Assembly: GCA_041745295.1 (NCBI GenBank)
Contig: JBGTJE010000018.1
Location: 1-64,000, forward strand
Length of the DNA: 64,000 nucleotides
Direction of reading: 5' to 3'
DNA from: JANMEB01 sp041745295
GTDB taxonomy: Bacteria > Planctomycetota > Planctomycetia > Pirellulales > Pirellulaceae
The position numbers and the translations under genes are program-made. Shown piece by piece: positions 52,345 to 62,700 of this stretch (position 1 is its first letter; every line of letters begins with the position of its first letter). The notes under the pieces were generated by a model that saw only the letters and a program-made list of their open reading frames with translations, ran no database searches and was not told the origin of the DNA.

Positions 52345-52449
52345 GCATCGGTCTCCGATTTCTCGGAGCAACCTCGGCACCGCGGCGATTGGATAAATCG
52401 CTCGGTTGCCGCCTGGGTCTAACTTTCGTTTACCCAGTACTCTTGATGC
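52345..52449 (-). ncRNA. SAM-clan riboswitch upstream of the methionine operon
   Basis: Minus strand, five prime to three prime. P1 is GCATC (52449-52445) with GATGC (52349-52345). TCAAGAG follows P1. P2 is CTGGGT with ACCCAG. The conserved GGCAACC pairs with GGTGCC, with the bulged A, to form the base of P3, whose upper stem is GCGATT/AATCGC. P4 is TCCGA/TCGGA with a GAAA loop, directly before the P1 closing strand. The order P1, P2, GGCAACC-P3-GGTGCC, P4, P1 is that of SAM-I/SAM-I-IV-type riboswitches. It stands 110 bp ahead of metB. Confidence 0.85.
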
Positions 52450-52643
52450 CAAGCCACCAGTATTCCCGCGAATCGCTCTGTTGTCAAGCGAAAATTTTTC
52501 GATCGACGCGGATGCTGCGCAGAACCCCATTTTGCCTGGAAAACTCATCAATGGCAGCAAACTTGGCTGAAAATGCGACTCAGGCTCAATCCAACGTCCA
52601 GCCCCGTGTTCGATCTCAAGAGGCTCCGTTGTCTAGTCGTCGA

Positions 52644-54416
52644 TTATTGATGTGGACGCGAAACATCGGTTTCTTCGGTCGATGTTCGGCCGGGAACGGC
52701 GAGTCGAACAAACATCTCCGCGCTTTTTAGCGTCGGGTGAATGCTGACTTCTGGAGTGGCTCGAATGACCTTGCTCCGCGAAATCACTTCGGCGACTTCA
52801 TCCTGCACTCCGGCCAGCACCACCAACATTCCCGCAGCCCTGATCTTGAGAATGGCGGATTCGAGTGCAACAAGCCCAGTCAGGTCAATCATGGGGACGT
52901 CGACAAGGTGAAAAATGACGGCCCGCGCCTGACCGACAGATTCCGCCAACGGCCCAGCAGCCTTTTCCGCTGCACCAAAGAACAACGGGCCATTCACTTC
53001 ATACAAGCGAACATCGGGGGGGAGTTCGGCAATGAGTTGCGGGTGTTTGCCGACGTGGAGTTCCACCTTGGAAAGCTCGGCCATCCGTTGAATAAACAAC
53101 AGCGCCGCCAGGACGACACCCACCGTGACACTGACAACCATATCAAACACGACCGTCAATATGAAACAGGTTGCCAAGACCAGTGTGTCACTCCGTGGAG
53201 CGACTCGCACGATATGGGCGAAATGCCGCCCATCGCACATCCCCCACGCCACGACGAGCAGCAATGCAGCGAGCGACGCCATCGGCAGGTAGCTCAGCCA
53301 TGGCGCCAAGCTCAGCACCGCAAGCAATACAAACGCGGCATGCACAATTGCGGCAACCGGAGATCGGCTGCCGGCGCGGATTCCCGCCGCTGTCCGGGCA
53401 ATCGCGGCCGTCGCCGCAAATCCGCCAAAAAGGGGCGCGACCAAATTGCCAATTCCCAACGAAATCAACTCGACGTCCGGATCGTGTTTGTTTCCGGTCA
53501 TCCCGTCGGCGACTACCGCGCAGAGCAGCGATTCAATGGCGCCCAGCATCGCGATCGCCAAGGCGGGCAATGCCAACTCTCGCAGCAATCCGAGCGATAA
53601 TCCGATCGGTTGGCCATCCCGGCCTGGCTGTTCCCAAGGCCATTGGAAATGGGGAGGAGTTCGCGGTATTCCCGACACAGTTTGTCCATCGACTACGTGC
53701 GAAAATCTACTACCGATGGTCGCGACTTCGAATGGAGGATAGACCGCATGGAGAATCGAGGCCAGGAGAGCCGCCAGCAACAGGGCGATCAACGCCGCCG
53801 GAATTCGCCGGTTCATTCGTGGCCAAACTAGCAAAAGGGCGAGCGTGAATAAGCCGGTCGCCAAGTCCATCCATCGAAACGTTGGCAGGCTTTTCACGAT
53901 CGCCACAAGTCGTTCGAGAAAATGCTCCGGCATGTGCGGAACGGTCAGCCCCAGAAAGTCTTTTAGCTGAAGTGTGGCGATCACGACCGCGATCCCACTG
54001 GTGAATCCGGTCGTGACAGGGTGGGGAATGAATTGAATCAATTGCCCCAATCGGGCAACCCCCATCATCAGCAGCAGAATGCCCGCCATCATGGAGGATA
54101 GCAACAATCCGCCCAAGCCGAATTGCGATGCGACAGGAGCGAGCAAGACGACAAATGCGGCGGTCGGCCCGGATACGCTCACGCGCGAACCGCCTAACGC
54201 GGCGATCAATGCCCCGGCCACAATTGCCGTGTACAAACCATATTGCGGCGGCACGCCACTGGCGATCGCCAACGCCATTGAAAGCGGCAGCGCGATGATG
54301 CCAACTACGATGCCGGCGGCAACGTCCGCGCGGAAATCGCGTGCCGAGTAGCCGCTCCGCCAAACTTCTCGCAATGCCAATGCAAGCGTCGGCCGTGATT
54401 CTGACGACACTGCCAC
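52644..54416 (-). CDS. SulP-family anion transporter with STAS domain
   Basis: 590 residues from GTG 54416. About eleven to fourteen hydrophobic segments form the SulP transport domain, with VSVSGPTAAFVVLLAP (signature), YGLYTAIVAG and TGFTSGIAVVIATLQLKDFLG in shortened form (FTSGIAVVIATLQLKDF). A cytoplasmic STAS domain ends the protein (about 465-570; YEVNGPLFFGAAEK, VIFHLVDVPMIDLTGLVALES in shortened form VPMIDLTGLVALES). SulP proteins carry sulfate, bicarbonate or dicarboxylates; the substrate is not decided. Location upstream of a methionine operon makes sulfate uptake attractive but the riboswitch lies downstream of it. Confidence 0.92.
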   Translation of the reverse strand: MAVSSESRPTLALALREVWRSGYSARDFRADVAAGIVVGIIALPLSMALAIASGVPPQYGLYTAIVAGALIAALGGSRVSVSGPTAAFVVLLAPVASQFGLGGLLLSSMMAGILLLMMGVARLGQLIQFIPHPVTTGFTSGIAVVIATLQLKDFLGLTVPHMPEHFLERLVAIVKSLPTFRWMDLATGLFTLALLLVWPRMNRRIPAALIALLLAALLASILHAVYPPFEVATIGSRFSHVVDGQTVSGIPRTPPHFQWPWEQPGRDGQPIGLSLGLLRELALPALAIAMLGAIESLLCAVVADGMTGNKHDPDVELISLGIGNLVAPLFGGFAATAAIARTAAGIRAGSRSPVAAIVHAAFVLLAVLSLAPWLSYLPMASLAALLLVVAWGMCDGRHFAHIVRVAPRSDTLVLATCFILTVVFDMVVSVTVGVVLAALLFIQRMAELSKVELHVGKHPQLIAELPPDVRLYEVNGPLFFGAAEKAAGPLAESVGQARAVIFHLVDVPMIDLTGLVALESAILKIRAAGMLVVLAGVQDEVAEVISRSKVIRATPEVSIHPTLKSAEMFVRLAVPGRTSTEETDVSRPHQ

Positions 54417-54714
54417 GTTCCTATTCGTCTCAATCCTCGGATCAATTCCTGTCCGCTGAAACTTTTCCCGAATGCAAGCAGTGCTTGGCGGAGAATCGCC
54501 GATGGAAGAATGTTCCTAGTATCGTCCCTTTGGCGAACAAAATCGAACCGACGATACCGGGTAATCGCGACTCGGCGCGGAAAGTTGCCTTGGAGCAGCG
54601 CCCACGTTGCTGGCGGGGCTCGCAATGGACGAGCTTCGCAACTTTCCGCCTCACCTATCGCACCGAGCTCGCGAACAGTCGTTCCACCCAATTTGCCGCA
54701 GAAAACGGCTCGCG

Positions 54715-57153
54715 TTACTTCTCGCGATAGACGAGAACGGGTCCAAGCAGCCCACCGGAACCAAGCTCGTTTTGGCTAAGGCGAACGCATTGAATCGCGA
54801 TGCAATTTCTTCCCGATACGATGGCGTCAGTGATATCGAACGAGGCCGGCTGGGCGTAACCCACAAACTCATTTTCGACCGTACGAGTTTCTTGACCTTC
54901 GGCGTCCTTAACCACTTTGACATAGGGGATGTGCTTGCCATTGACGAACAGTTTCGCGCTCCCGTCCGTCGCCGCCAACCACAAGTAAACTCGCGGACTC
55001 TTCGAACTTGTCCGGACCGCATCTAATTTGACTTGCGAACTCGGAGCGTTTTCCTCAAGAGTCGTAGGCGGTAGTTCAATGGTGGTTCGATACCAAAGCA
55101 TGCCCATGTAATCATGCAGTCCCAAGCTAGACCAAGTTTGCAGACACGTGTCAGTGCCTTGCCAAGTTTGGTCGTCAAATTCCGGCTTCATCCAACCAAG
55201 TCCTTCGCCTTGTCGCTCAAAGTCCACTTGGTACTTGAATTCTCGAACTGGTTTTGGCGCGAGCAACACGAATTGATTCGAATCAGCAATTCGCGCGGCA
55301 TCGGTGTACGTTGCGCGACAAAACACGTTGAAATAGAAATCGCTCGTCAGGCTGTGAATCCAATACATCTTGCCAAAGCACTTTTGCGGCGCGTATTGAT
55401 CGGCCAACGCCGTCGCCCGGTCGGCGTAGGTCTTCATGTCTGCCGGCAGCGAACTGAATCGACCTTCGGCCAGATCGTAACGCATCTTCATGTACCGTTC
55501 GAATAACGTCAGCGACTCGTCGGCGATTTGAATCCGGGCACGTTCCACATCGGACTTCGCCGCGGACTTGGCAACATCCAAGAGTTGTCGCATCTCCCCC
55601 AACCGCTCCGGCGTAAATCGCGCGAGATAACCCCAGCAACATCCCGAATACTCGGGCGTGCCTACCCAAATCTGATCTACGAACTTCCAATAGGCGGCCA
55701 TTTGTGGGCTGGCGTTCCCATAAAATCGGTCGTGCAACTCGTCAATAATCTGCTTGGGGTCTTGGTTTGGATTCCAGGCCAAGCGCAGGCCGAGATAAAT
55801 GCCCTGCAGGCTGGTTTCAAAATTTGTAATTCCTTCGGGCTGCCAGAATTTGCAATTATTTCGATATAGGATGGGCAGGTCGGTCGACCATTTATGGATT
55901 AGCGGATTGGGCGCGCACGACTCGGCGAGGAACCAGGAATAGAGGTAATAGGAAACGTCGGGTTTGCATTTTCCCCAGCCTTCGACCAGATGCCGGAGGT
56001 CCTTATTCCCGGGGACTTGGTCGTCGGTCATGGGATGCGCGCGGCTGTAGCTGATTGGCGCGACTTGCGGATAAAGATTCGGGTGAACTTTTTCTCGTAG
56101 CGGCGGACGGGTGAATTGCACGTACGCCAAAAAGCCCAGCATGACATCCGGGTGTTTCGCAGCGACTCGCTCGGCGATCCTGTTCGCCAAGTGGAGGTAG
56201 CGATCAGTGATTGAAATGCAATTCATCGTTGCATCCCAATCGCCCGAGTCGAGCGCACGGCACTTCGCACATTCGCAAAAATTGGTTCCATCGCCCGGGG
56301 AGAGTGACATCGATCGTCCGCCGTCGCGATCCAGGATGGCGATAATGGAATCACCAATCGCATCCGCGACTTCGGGGTTCGCCCAACACAAACGGTGGCC
56401 TACATCGCACGGATGCAAGCGTCGTTCGCCGCCGATCTCCGCATTCCAATCCGGATGTTGCTCCAATTGGTCTTTGGTCACGTAGCCTTCCAGGGCATGT
56501 CCCGCGGAAATGCCAAGTCCCCCAGCGCGGTTTCGGCGAGAATAGACGGGATCTGAGTGCCAGATATCGCGGTAGATCGTGTACGGAGCAAGGCTTTCGT
56601 CGGTTGTTGCCAGGCGAATGGTTTTTAGTTCCGGAATGGACTCACCCAATTCACTGGGCATAAACCAACGACAGCCCAAACGGTCCAGCAATTCGTAGAT
56701 TGCGTAACTGGTACCCAAATCCGATTCGCCAGCAAGTCCGATCGCGGTTGGTGTTACGACGAACCGAAAGCCCTGCCCGCTGACCGGTTGGGGTTGGGGT
56801 GGGCCGAACTTCGAAACAGCCAATTCGCCGACGAGGATCGGAATTGTTGAACTCTCGGCAACGGGTTCACCGGGGATCATACCGACTTTGGCCCCGCTCA
56901 TCTTTTCAAGGTAGTGCGACAGATCCTTGACCGATTCTCGCAACCGCTGCCGCGAGCTTTCGGATTGTTGAGCGGCCGCCGGCTGTCCAATGAGGATTTG
57001 ATCTTCCGCCATGACACGCGCGGTCACGTAGATGGCACACTTCGCTTGACCTTCGTCCACCAGCGTTGTCTGACACGCGGCGATCGCAAAACCCTGACCC
57101 CAGAGAATCCCCACGACAACCATCGAACCCAAGGACACGCGATTGATTTGCAT
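54715..57153 (-). CDS. DUF4838-domain secreted protein, glycoside-hydrolase-like
   Basis: 812 residues with a signal peptide (hydrophobic about 8-27). The DUF4838 region covers about 270-560 (SLSPGDGTNFCECAKCRALD, shortened to PGDGTNFCECAKC; YYLYSWFLAESCAPNP). It is preceded by a GH-type N-terminal beta domain (GTSYAIYELLDRLGCRWFMP), typical of the alpha-glucuronidase/hexosaminidase-like accessory fold. The last ~200 residues form a beta-sandwich (MLWYRTTIELPP, AKLFVNGKHIP) of the galactose-binding type. DUF4838 proteins are common in planctomycetes and probably act on complex polysaccharides; no catalytic pair is assigned. Confidence 0.88.
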   Translation of the reverse strand: MQINRVSLGSMVVVGILWGQGFAIAACQTTLVDEGQAKCAIYVTARVMAEDQILIGQPAAAQQSESSRQRLRESVKDLSHYLEKMSGAKVGMIPGEPVAESSTIPILVGELAVSKFGPPQPQPVSGQGFRFVVTPTAIGLAGESDLGTSYAIYELLDRLGCRWFMPSELGESIPELKTIRLATTDESLAPYTIYRDIWHSDPVYSRRNRAGGLGISAGHALEGYVTKDQLEQHPDWNAEIGGERRLHPCDVGHRLCWANPEVADAIGDSIIAILDRDGGRSMSLSPGDGTNFCECAKCRALDSGDWDATMNCISITDRYLHLANRIAERVAAKHPDVMLGFLAYVQFTRPPLREKVHPNLYPQVAPISYSRAHPMTDDQVPGNKDLRHLVEGWGKCKPDVSYYLYSWFLAESCAPNPLIHKWSTDLPILYRNNCKFWQPEGITNFETSLQGIYLGLRLAWNPNQDPKQIIDELHDRFYGNASPQMAAYWKFVDQIWVGTPEYSGCCWGYLARFTPERLGEMRQLLDVAKSAAKSDVERARIQIADESLTLFERYMKMRYDLAEGRFSSLPADMKTYADRATALADQYAPQKCFGKMYWIHSLTSDFYFNVFCRATYTDAARIADSNQFVLLAPKPVREFKYQVDFERQGEGLGWMKPEFDDQTWQGTDTCLQTWSSLGLHDYMGMLWYRTTIELPPTTLEENAPSSQVKLDAVRTSSKSPRVYLWLAATDGSAKLFVNGKHIPYVKVVKDAEGQETRTVENEFVGYAQPASFDITDAIVSGRNCIAIQCVRLSQNELGSGGLLGPVLVYREK

Positions 57154-57481
57154 TGTACTACTCTACGGATTTTTCTCTAAAGTGATTTGGAGCGATGATG
57201 CCGTGATCGACGACAAACCTTCAGCGAAGATTCTAGCGGGAATGGCCGCCCCGCGTACCCTATCGCGTTAGGAACGCGAAACAGCCCAGTGCGAAAAACT
57301 ATCGTTGGAAGCAACCAAGTACTTGGCAAATTTGCTGCTGCTGCTGTATCTTTCATCCGAAGATTTTCTCAGGCAGCCCGCCTGGCAAGGCGAAAGGGCG
57401 ACTCTTGAGACGTTTCTTCCAGGTCGGCGGCGCTCACCGTACAAGCAATAGGCTCCGCCATTTTTCGAGGAGATCGTGACC
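57154..57481. other. Divergent intergenic region
   Basis: About 330 bp between the DUF4838 gene and the methyltransferase gene. It must hold both promoters. No gene or strong repeat is seen. Confidence 0.4.
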
Positions 57482-59194
57482 GTGGGACTTTCCCCAAACA
57501 GGATCTACGTCGGCGACTGCATCGAAAAGCTTGCGGAGGTCGAGCCGAGTTCCATCGACCTTGTGTTCGCCGATCCGCCGTTTAATATCGGGTACGAATA
57601 CGATGTGTACGACGACCGACGATCGCGCGAAGAATACCTAGCGTGGTCGAAGCAATGGATGAGTGGGGTCCATCGGTGTTTGAAGAACTCGGGCACGTTT
57701 TGGTTGGCGATTGGCGACGAATTTGCGGCCGAACTCAAAGTGGCCGCCCAATATGACATTGGCTTTCATTGCCGGAGCTGGGTGATTTGGTACTACACCT
57801 TCGGCGTCAATTGTGCCCGTGGATTCAGTCGCTCGCACACACATTTGTTTCATTTCGTCAAAGACCCATCTAATTTTGTTTTCAACGGAGACAATCCGCT
57901 GGTTCGAGTCGCTTCGGCGCGACAGCTCGTATACGCCGACGCCAGAGCAAATCCCAAGGGTCGACTCCCTGACAACACTTGGATTTACCGGCCGCAGGAT
58001 TTTCCCACGGGCTTTACCCCAAGTCACGACACGTGGTATTTCGCGCGCGTCGCCGGTACGTTCAACGAGCGGCAAGGATTTCATGGCTGTCAGATGCCCG
58101 AACAACTTTTGGGTCGAATCATTCGAATCTCGAGCAACCCGCGCGACGTCGTGCTCGATCCATTCGCCGGAAGTGGAACCACGCTCACCGTGGCCAAAAA
58201 GCTCGGTCGCCAGTGGATAGGCTTTGAACTCTCGGATGACTACGGACACCGAATCGACGAACGCCTGCGGTCGATTAATCCGGGCGATGATCTCAATGGA
58301 CCGGCAAATCCGCTGGCCAGTGCCCCGGCAACGCATCGCGGCAAGACGAAAGTCCGCACGCGGAACGGTCGCACCGTGCCGCATTCGGACAAAGCATTGG
58401 AACGCGGAATCGTCGCTGCCTTCGAATCAACTAGCGTCGGCTTCTCCGCAGACTACGTTCTCTGCGAACCGGAATTGGATTCCGCGTTTCTGAAAGAGTG
58501 CAAGCGGCTCAGGCTCGCCGGAACCGAATTTGTCTGGAATCGAATTCTGCTGCGGTTGCGAAAATCGGGCAAGCTTTCCAAGTCCACGCGCCAAGGCAAG
58601 CGCTTGGCATTTGCGGACATGGATGCCTACAGCTTTGCGAGTGAGATCGCTCTGCGGCTGCTGGAAATCGACTTTGGAGTCACGCTGGACGATGTCCTTT
58701 GCATGCCCGAGGCAACCCAGGAATTCGATCGCATCGCCCAAGAGTTTGCCCCCGGGCACACGCCGTTCGAGTATCGCTGGGCGGCGTTGACGATTCGAAA
58801 GCGAGCCATGCAGTCAAAGTCGCTGGCTGTGGAGGAATTTGCCGACTGGCAATCCAAGGAATTGCCGAGGCCAAAAAAAATATCTGAACTGCGACCGGCG
58901 TCGTGCGAAGGCGCCGGCATTTACATCTTGGCGAATCAAGGACAATCGCTGTACGTTGGCGAGAGCCGCAACGTGCGTGCGCGAATCGAGCAACTTATCG
59001 ACAAAGACTGCTGGAACGCTCTCGGGTTGTCGACGATTCGCTTTGTACCTGGCGACGAATCAACGCTTCACGGCCTGCAAGCCGCGTTGATTGGTCGCTT
59101 GAATCCGCTGCTCAATACTGAACTGCTGAAGCCAAAGCAACACGCGTTCGACCTGGGATTGCCGGAGCCGGCGACCACAGAGTCACCGGCGTGA
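57482..59194 (+). CDS. DNA methyltransferase fused to a C-terminal GIY-YIG domain
   Basis: 570 residues. GTG 57482 is preferred over GTG 57476 because it stands 9 bases after GAGGAG; numbering follows it. The methyltransferase domain (about 1-265) has motif IV FADPPFNIGY (31-34) before motif I VVLDPFAGSGTTLTVA (224-238), the beta-class order, pointing to N6-adenine or N4-cytosine methylation. A ~190-residue unrecognised middle region follows (ADYVLCEPELDSAFLKECKRL, shortened to CEPELDSAFLKECKRL). The C-terminal ~95 residues show a GIY-YIG fold: GIY (479-481), YVGES, Arg501 and LNPLLN. The catalytic Glu expected three residues before the LI pair appears to be Gln533, so nuclease activity is uncertain. 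No separate restriction gene is adjacent. Confidence 0.85.
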   Translation: MGLSPNRIYVGDCIEKLAEVEPSSIDLVFADPPFNIGYEYDVYDDRRSREEYLAWSKQWMSGVHRCLKNSGTFWLAIGDEFAAELKVAAQYDIGFHCRSWVIWYYTFGVNCARGFSRSHTHLFHFVKDPSNFVFNGDNPLVRVASARQLVYADARANPKGRLPDNTWIYRPQDFPTGFTPSHDTWYFARVAGTFNERQGFHGCQMPEQLLGRIIRISSNPRDVVLDPFAGSGTTLTVAKKLGRQWIGFELSDDYGHRIDERLRSINPGDDLNGPANPLASAPATHRGKTKVRTRNGRTVPHSDKALERGIVAAFESTSVGFSADYVLCEPELDSAFLKECKRLRLAGTEFVWNRILLRLRKSGKLSKSTRQGKRLAFADMDAYSFASEIALRLLEIDFGVTLDDVLCMPEATQEFDRIAQEFAPGHTPFEYRWAALTIRKRAMQSKSLAVEEFADWQSKELPRPKKISELRPASCEGAGIYILANQGQSLYVGESRNVRARIEQLIDKDCWNALGLSTIRFVPGDESTLHGLQAALIGRLNPLLNTELLKPKQHAFDLGLPEPATTESPA

Positions 59195-59272
59195 CTCGAC
59201 GATGCACTTGTTCAATCGTTGGCGGGAATTGACAGGATTGAAAGCCTGCCCCACGGGCCGACCCGCGATGAA

Positions 59273-59578
59273 TTACTTCTTGACGGTCTTTTTCGTCGTT
59301 GTCTTGGCGCTCATCATTTTCGGCGCGGCGGGCGCGGCGATTTTTGGAGCGGTCTTGGTGGTCGTCTTCGAATTGGTTTTCACCGCGGGCTTGGTGACGA
59401 CCGGAGCGGTCTTTTTGATCGGAGTTGTCGTGGCGACTGGTGCGATCGCTTTCTTGCCGGCGACCATCTTGGGTTTGTTGATCGCGACGGTCTTGCTACC
59501 AATCGTCGGCGCAGCGATCGCAGTTTTCGTCGTGGTCTTGTTGCCAAATACAGTCTTGTTCGTGCGCTTCTTAACCAT
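59273..59578 (-). CDS. Histone H1-like Lys/Ala/Thr/Pro-rich protein
   Basis: 101 residues composed mostly of Lys, Thr, Ala, Pro and Val, with repeated TTTK, TKTA, KTAP and AAP motifs and no aromatic core except one Phe. GGAGAA stands at a good distance before the ATG. The composition matches bacterial histone H1-like DNA-condensing proteins of the type known in chlamydiae and planctomycetes. An overlapping plus-strand frame of hydrophobic composition is the mirror of this low-complexity sequence and has no ribosome-binding site. It probably binds nucleoid DNA. Confidence 0.75.
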   Translation of the reverse strand: MVKKRTNKTVFGNKTTTKTAIAAPTIGSKTVAINKPKMVAGKKAIAPVATTTPIKKTAPVVTKPAVKTNSKTTTKTAPKIAAPAAPKMMSAKTTTKKTVKK

Positions 59579-59710
59579 GCGTGATTCTCCAAATCCATAG
59601 ATACGTGTGTAACAAAAGGTTAAGGTGCAAATCGTACACTATTTCGACTCCGAGGCAACGGTCTCGACGATAGGATCGGGCCAATTCACGGGGACCTGAA
59701 CCCCAAAGGA

Positions 59711-62700
59711 TCAGTGGCTGGGACCGGTTCGATAAAGCTCGTTTTCGCGCTGGCCCCGTGCCAAGACGAAGGCAATTAGATCGAGGACTTCGTGTTCCGA
59801 AAGCCGGTCCAGAAGTCCTTCGGGCATCATCGATTTGGTCGCTTTAGTCTGCGAGTCGATATCGTCCTTGTTCAAGACGAGCGGATCCACTTTGACCAGC
59901 GGATTCTCCACGATTTTGAGCTGTTTTTCGGTTTCTCCGACGATTAAACCCGAGTACGATTTTCCATCGATCATGATGAATTTGTACGACTGGTAGTCCT
60001 TATTGATTTCATGCGAAGGCTCGACCACGGCGCGGAGGATTTCGGCCAAGGTCAGTTTGGAATCGAGCTTGGTAAGGTCGGCACCAAATTGGACGCCCTG
60101 GCCATCCAGCCGGTGGCAGCCGATGCAGTTGGCGACCTGGAACATCCGCCGGCCGTTTTCAAACGACGGCGCGGCAAGCTCGCCGACCCGCGGTTCGAGG
60201 TCCGCCAACGTCCAAGCCGTTCGCGGGCGACGGTTCTTGAGCATTTCGTCTTGCGCGAGCAAAGGATGCTTGCTCAAGTACTGCTCCGGATTTGCTAGGT
60301 ACTCGGCCAAATCCTCGACGACGTACAACGCTGCGTACATCGTTCGCCAGTGGCCGGGATACGTGCAAACGACTGGGTATACGCCGGCTTGATTAGGCGC
60401 GCGAAAGCTGAGCTTGCGAATACTCTGCGGCTGTAAGAGGGGACTGGCCAATAGAATCCGGCTGGAATTAGGAACGTAATTTCTTTTGGCGGCGTCGGGA
60501 TCGGTGGCTGTCGACTCGGCTAGCAGCCCGATTTCTGACATTGCGCCGCGTTCGGTGATGACCAAATTGTGCGGCATGATGTCGTTGTTTTCAAAGATAA
60601 TCTCGACTGGCTTGCCCGCCTGGACCACGAACGTCTCCTGATCGAAGATCATGCGATGCGGGACGGTTCCGACGCGGATGATTCGCACTCCCAATTGCCC
60701 AAGTTGCTGACGGACGTGGGCGGCTGCGTCGGTCGGCAGCAGTGGCGTAGCGGAATCCGCGAGCTGCAATGCATCAATAACCTCGGATTCCGTGCGGCGG
60801 CTTTCGGGCACGGATTGGATATAGTCCAGTAACTTTTCAACGATGGGGGGTGCGGTCTCTTTGGGCCAGACAGTCACGGGAATTTTTTGTAGCGCGGAGA
60901 TTGCGGCCGCGCGATCGTCGGCGTGATCCAAACTCGCCGAGAGCAAGGCGATCGTATCAACTTCGTGCCCGCGTACGCTGGTCAACGCGCTCATCGCGGC
61001 CTGGCGGATCGTTGAAATCGGATCGCGGCCGCGGAAAGGATAGACCCCTTTCTCCGCTGGCGCGGTGAGTTCGTTCAATTGCGCGACCACATTGCGCTGC
61101 GGGTCCAAGATTTTCAAAGTGAATCCCGCCAAACGTTCCGCAAACTTCTCATCGGTTCGGTTGTAAATCACGATCGAATCGATCGGCACCGGTTTGCCCA
61201 AATCGACTTCCCACCAAGGCTCATCGGTGGGATCTTTGGAATGCGTTTGGCCGCCCGAGGAAAATGATCCCGCTCGATTGCCGTCAATTGCGCGCGAGGC
61301 GTCCGCATCATACGCGGTATCTTTCTGTGACGCCGTCCCGCCGAGGGCAACGTTGCTTTGTCCGCTATACACTTCCACTTCGGCCAAAGTCAGCACGCGA
61401 TCCTTGCCGGGAAGTTCGATGCGCACAAATCGGCCCGACGTCGCCGGAGCCCGTTTGACATTCGCTGCCAACTCCGGAGGGAAATCCGTAATCAATTTTC
61501 GCACGGGGTCGTACAACGTGGCGCGTGCATTCGGGTCGGGGATCAGCGGCATGCCGCCAACCAAATCGGTAATCAAAGCGAGATCGCGGTGCGCCAATTC
61601 CCAGGCCGGTTCTGTCTTTCCGTCGGCCGTGATCAGGGCGACGAACCCGATCTGACGGATCGTCTGGCGAGCAGCCGACGTGCTCAGCGCAACCAAGCGC
61701 TCACGGACGGCTGCCAAGTCGCTGCTTGGTTGTTCGGACATGAAGCGAACCAAGTCATACAGGACGCTCGGTTCGGCCGCCGCTTCATCGCGGTCGAGGA
61801 GGTCCAGCGCATCCAGCACGACGACAATGGGTTGTTTTGAATCAGCGCTCGCCAAGCCCGTAACTGCGCGCTGCCTTTGCTGGTCGGGGATCCCCGGCCG
61901 AAACAGGAGCTCAGCGTAAACCGCCCGTTCACCCGGCGCTTTGATCAAATCCGTGGTATCGAGATACTTCAGAAGCATGGCGATCGACGCGGGTCGGGTC
62001 AGCGACAGCGGTTGGCCTTCGACGATGGCGGTGCGCCACAGCGGCTTGAGTCCTCGAATGGTTTCCCGAATGATGAAATCCAAGAACTGGTCGGTGGCCT
62101 GCGCGGAAGCGATCAACGCCACATCGACCGCGTTGGCGGAATCCAGATAGCTCGCCGCGCGAACCGCCTCGAGCCGAACGCGTGGGGCCGGGTCCGTGGC
62201 AAGCGTTCGCAGCCTAGGAAGGACGTCTTTGACTCGATCTCGCCAGGCGCACAGCACGCGCACGGCGGCGGCGCGGGCATGGAAATCGGTCGACTGAAAA
62301 ACTTGGTCGAGCAAAGCTTCGTCGACGACGTTGTGGTATTGGTGCACCCACAACGCTTCGAGCCGGGCATGTTCAAAATCACTTGCTTTTGGATCGAGCG
62401 ACGCGGCCCAACGCTTGGTCGCGGCAATCACGTCGGAAGTCTTGCGCGAACCGAGCTCGATTTTGGCGCGATAGCGAACGCGATCCTCGGGCTCGTGGAG
62501 TAACGCCAAAAGCTTTTCGATCGGCTCGCCGGCAATCGGGATTGGTTTGAGCAGTGGTCGGTCGAGACAGACCACGCGGTAGACTCGGCCATGGGACTTG
62601 TCGCGGCTGGGATCGCGCAAATTATGTTGCATGTGGCCGATGATCGGGTTGTACCAATCGATAAAGAACAGAGCCCCGTCGGGACCGACTTCGAAATCGA

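Noticed and set aside
59270..59600. Plus-strand hydrophobic frame resembling a membrane protein
   Set aside because: It is the mirror of the Lys/Ala/Thr-rich minus-strand gene; complement of Lys/Thr codons gives Phe/Val/Leu codons. It has no ribosome-binding site, while the minus-strand frame does.
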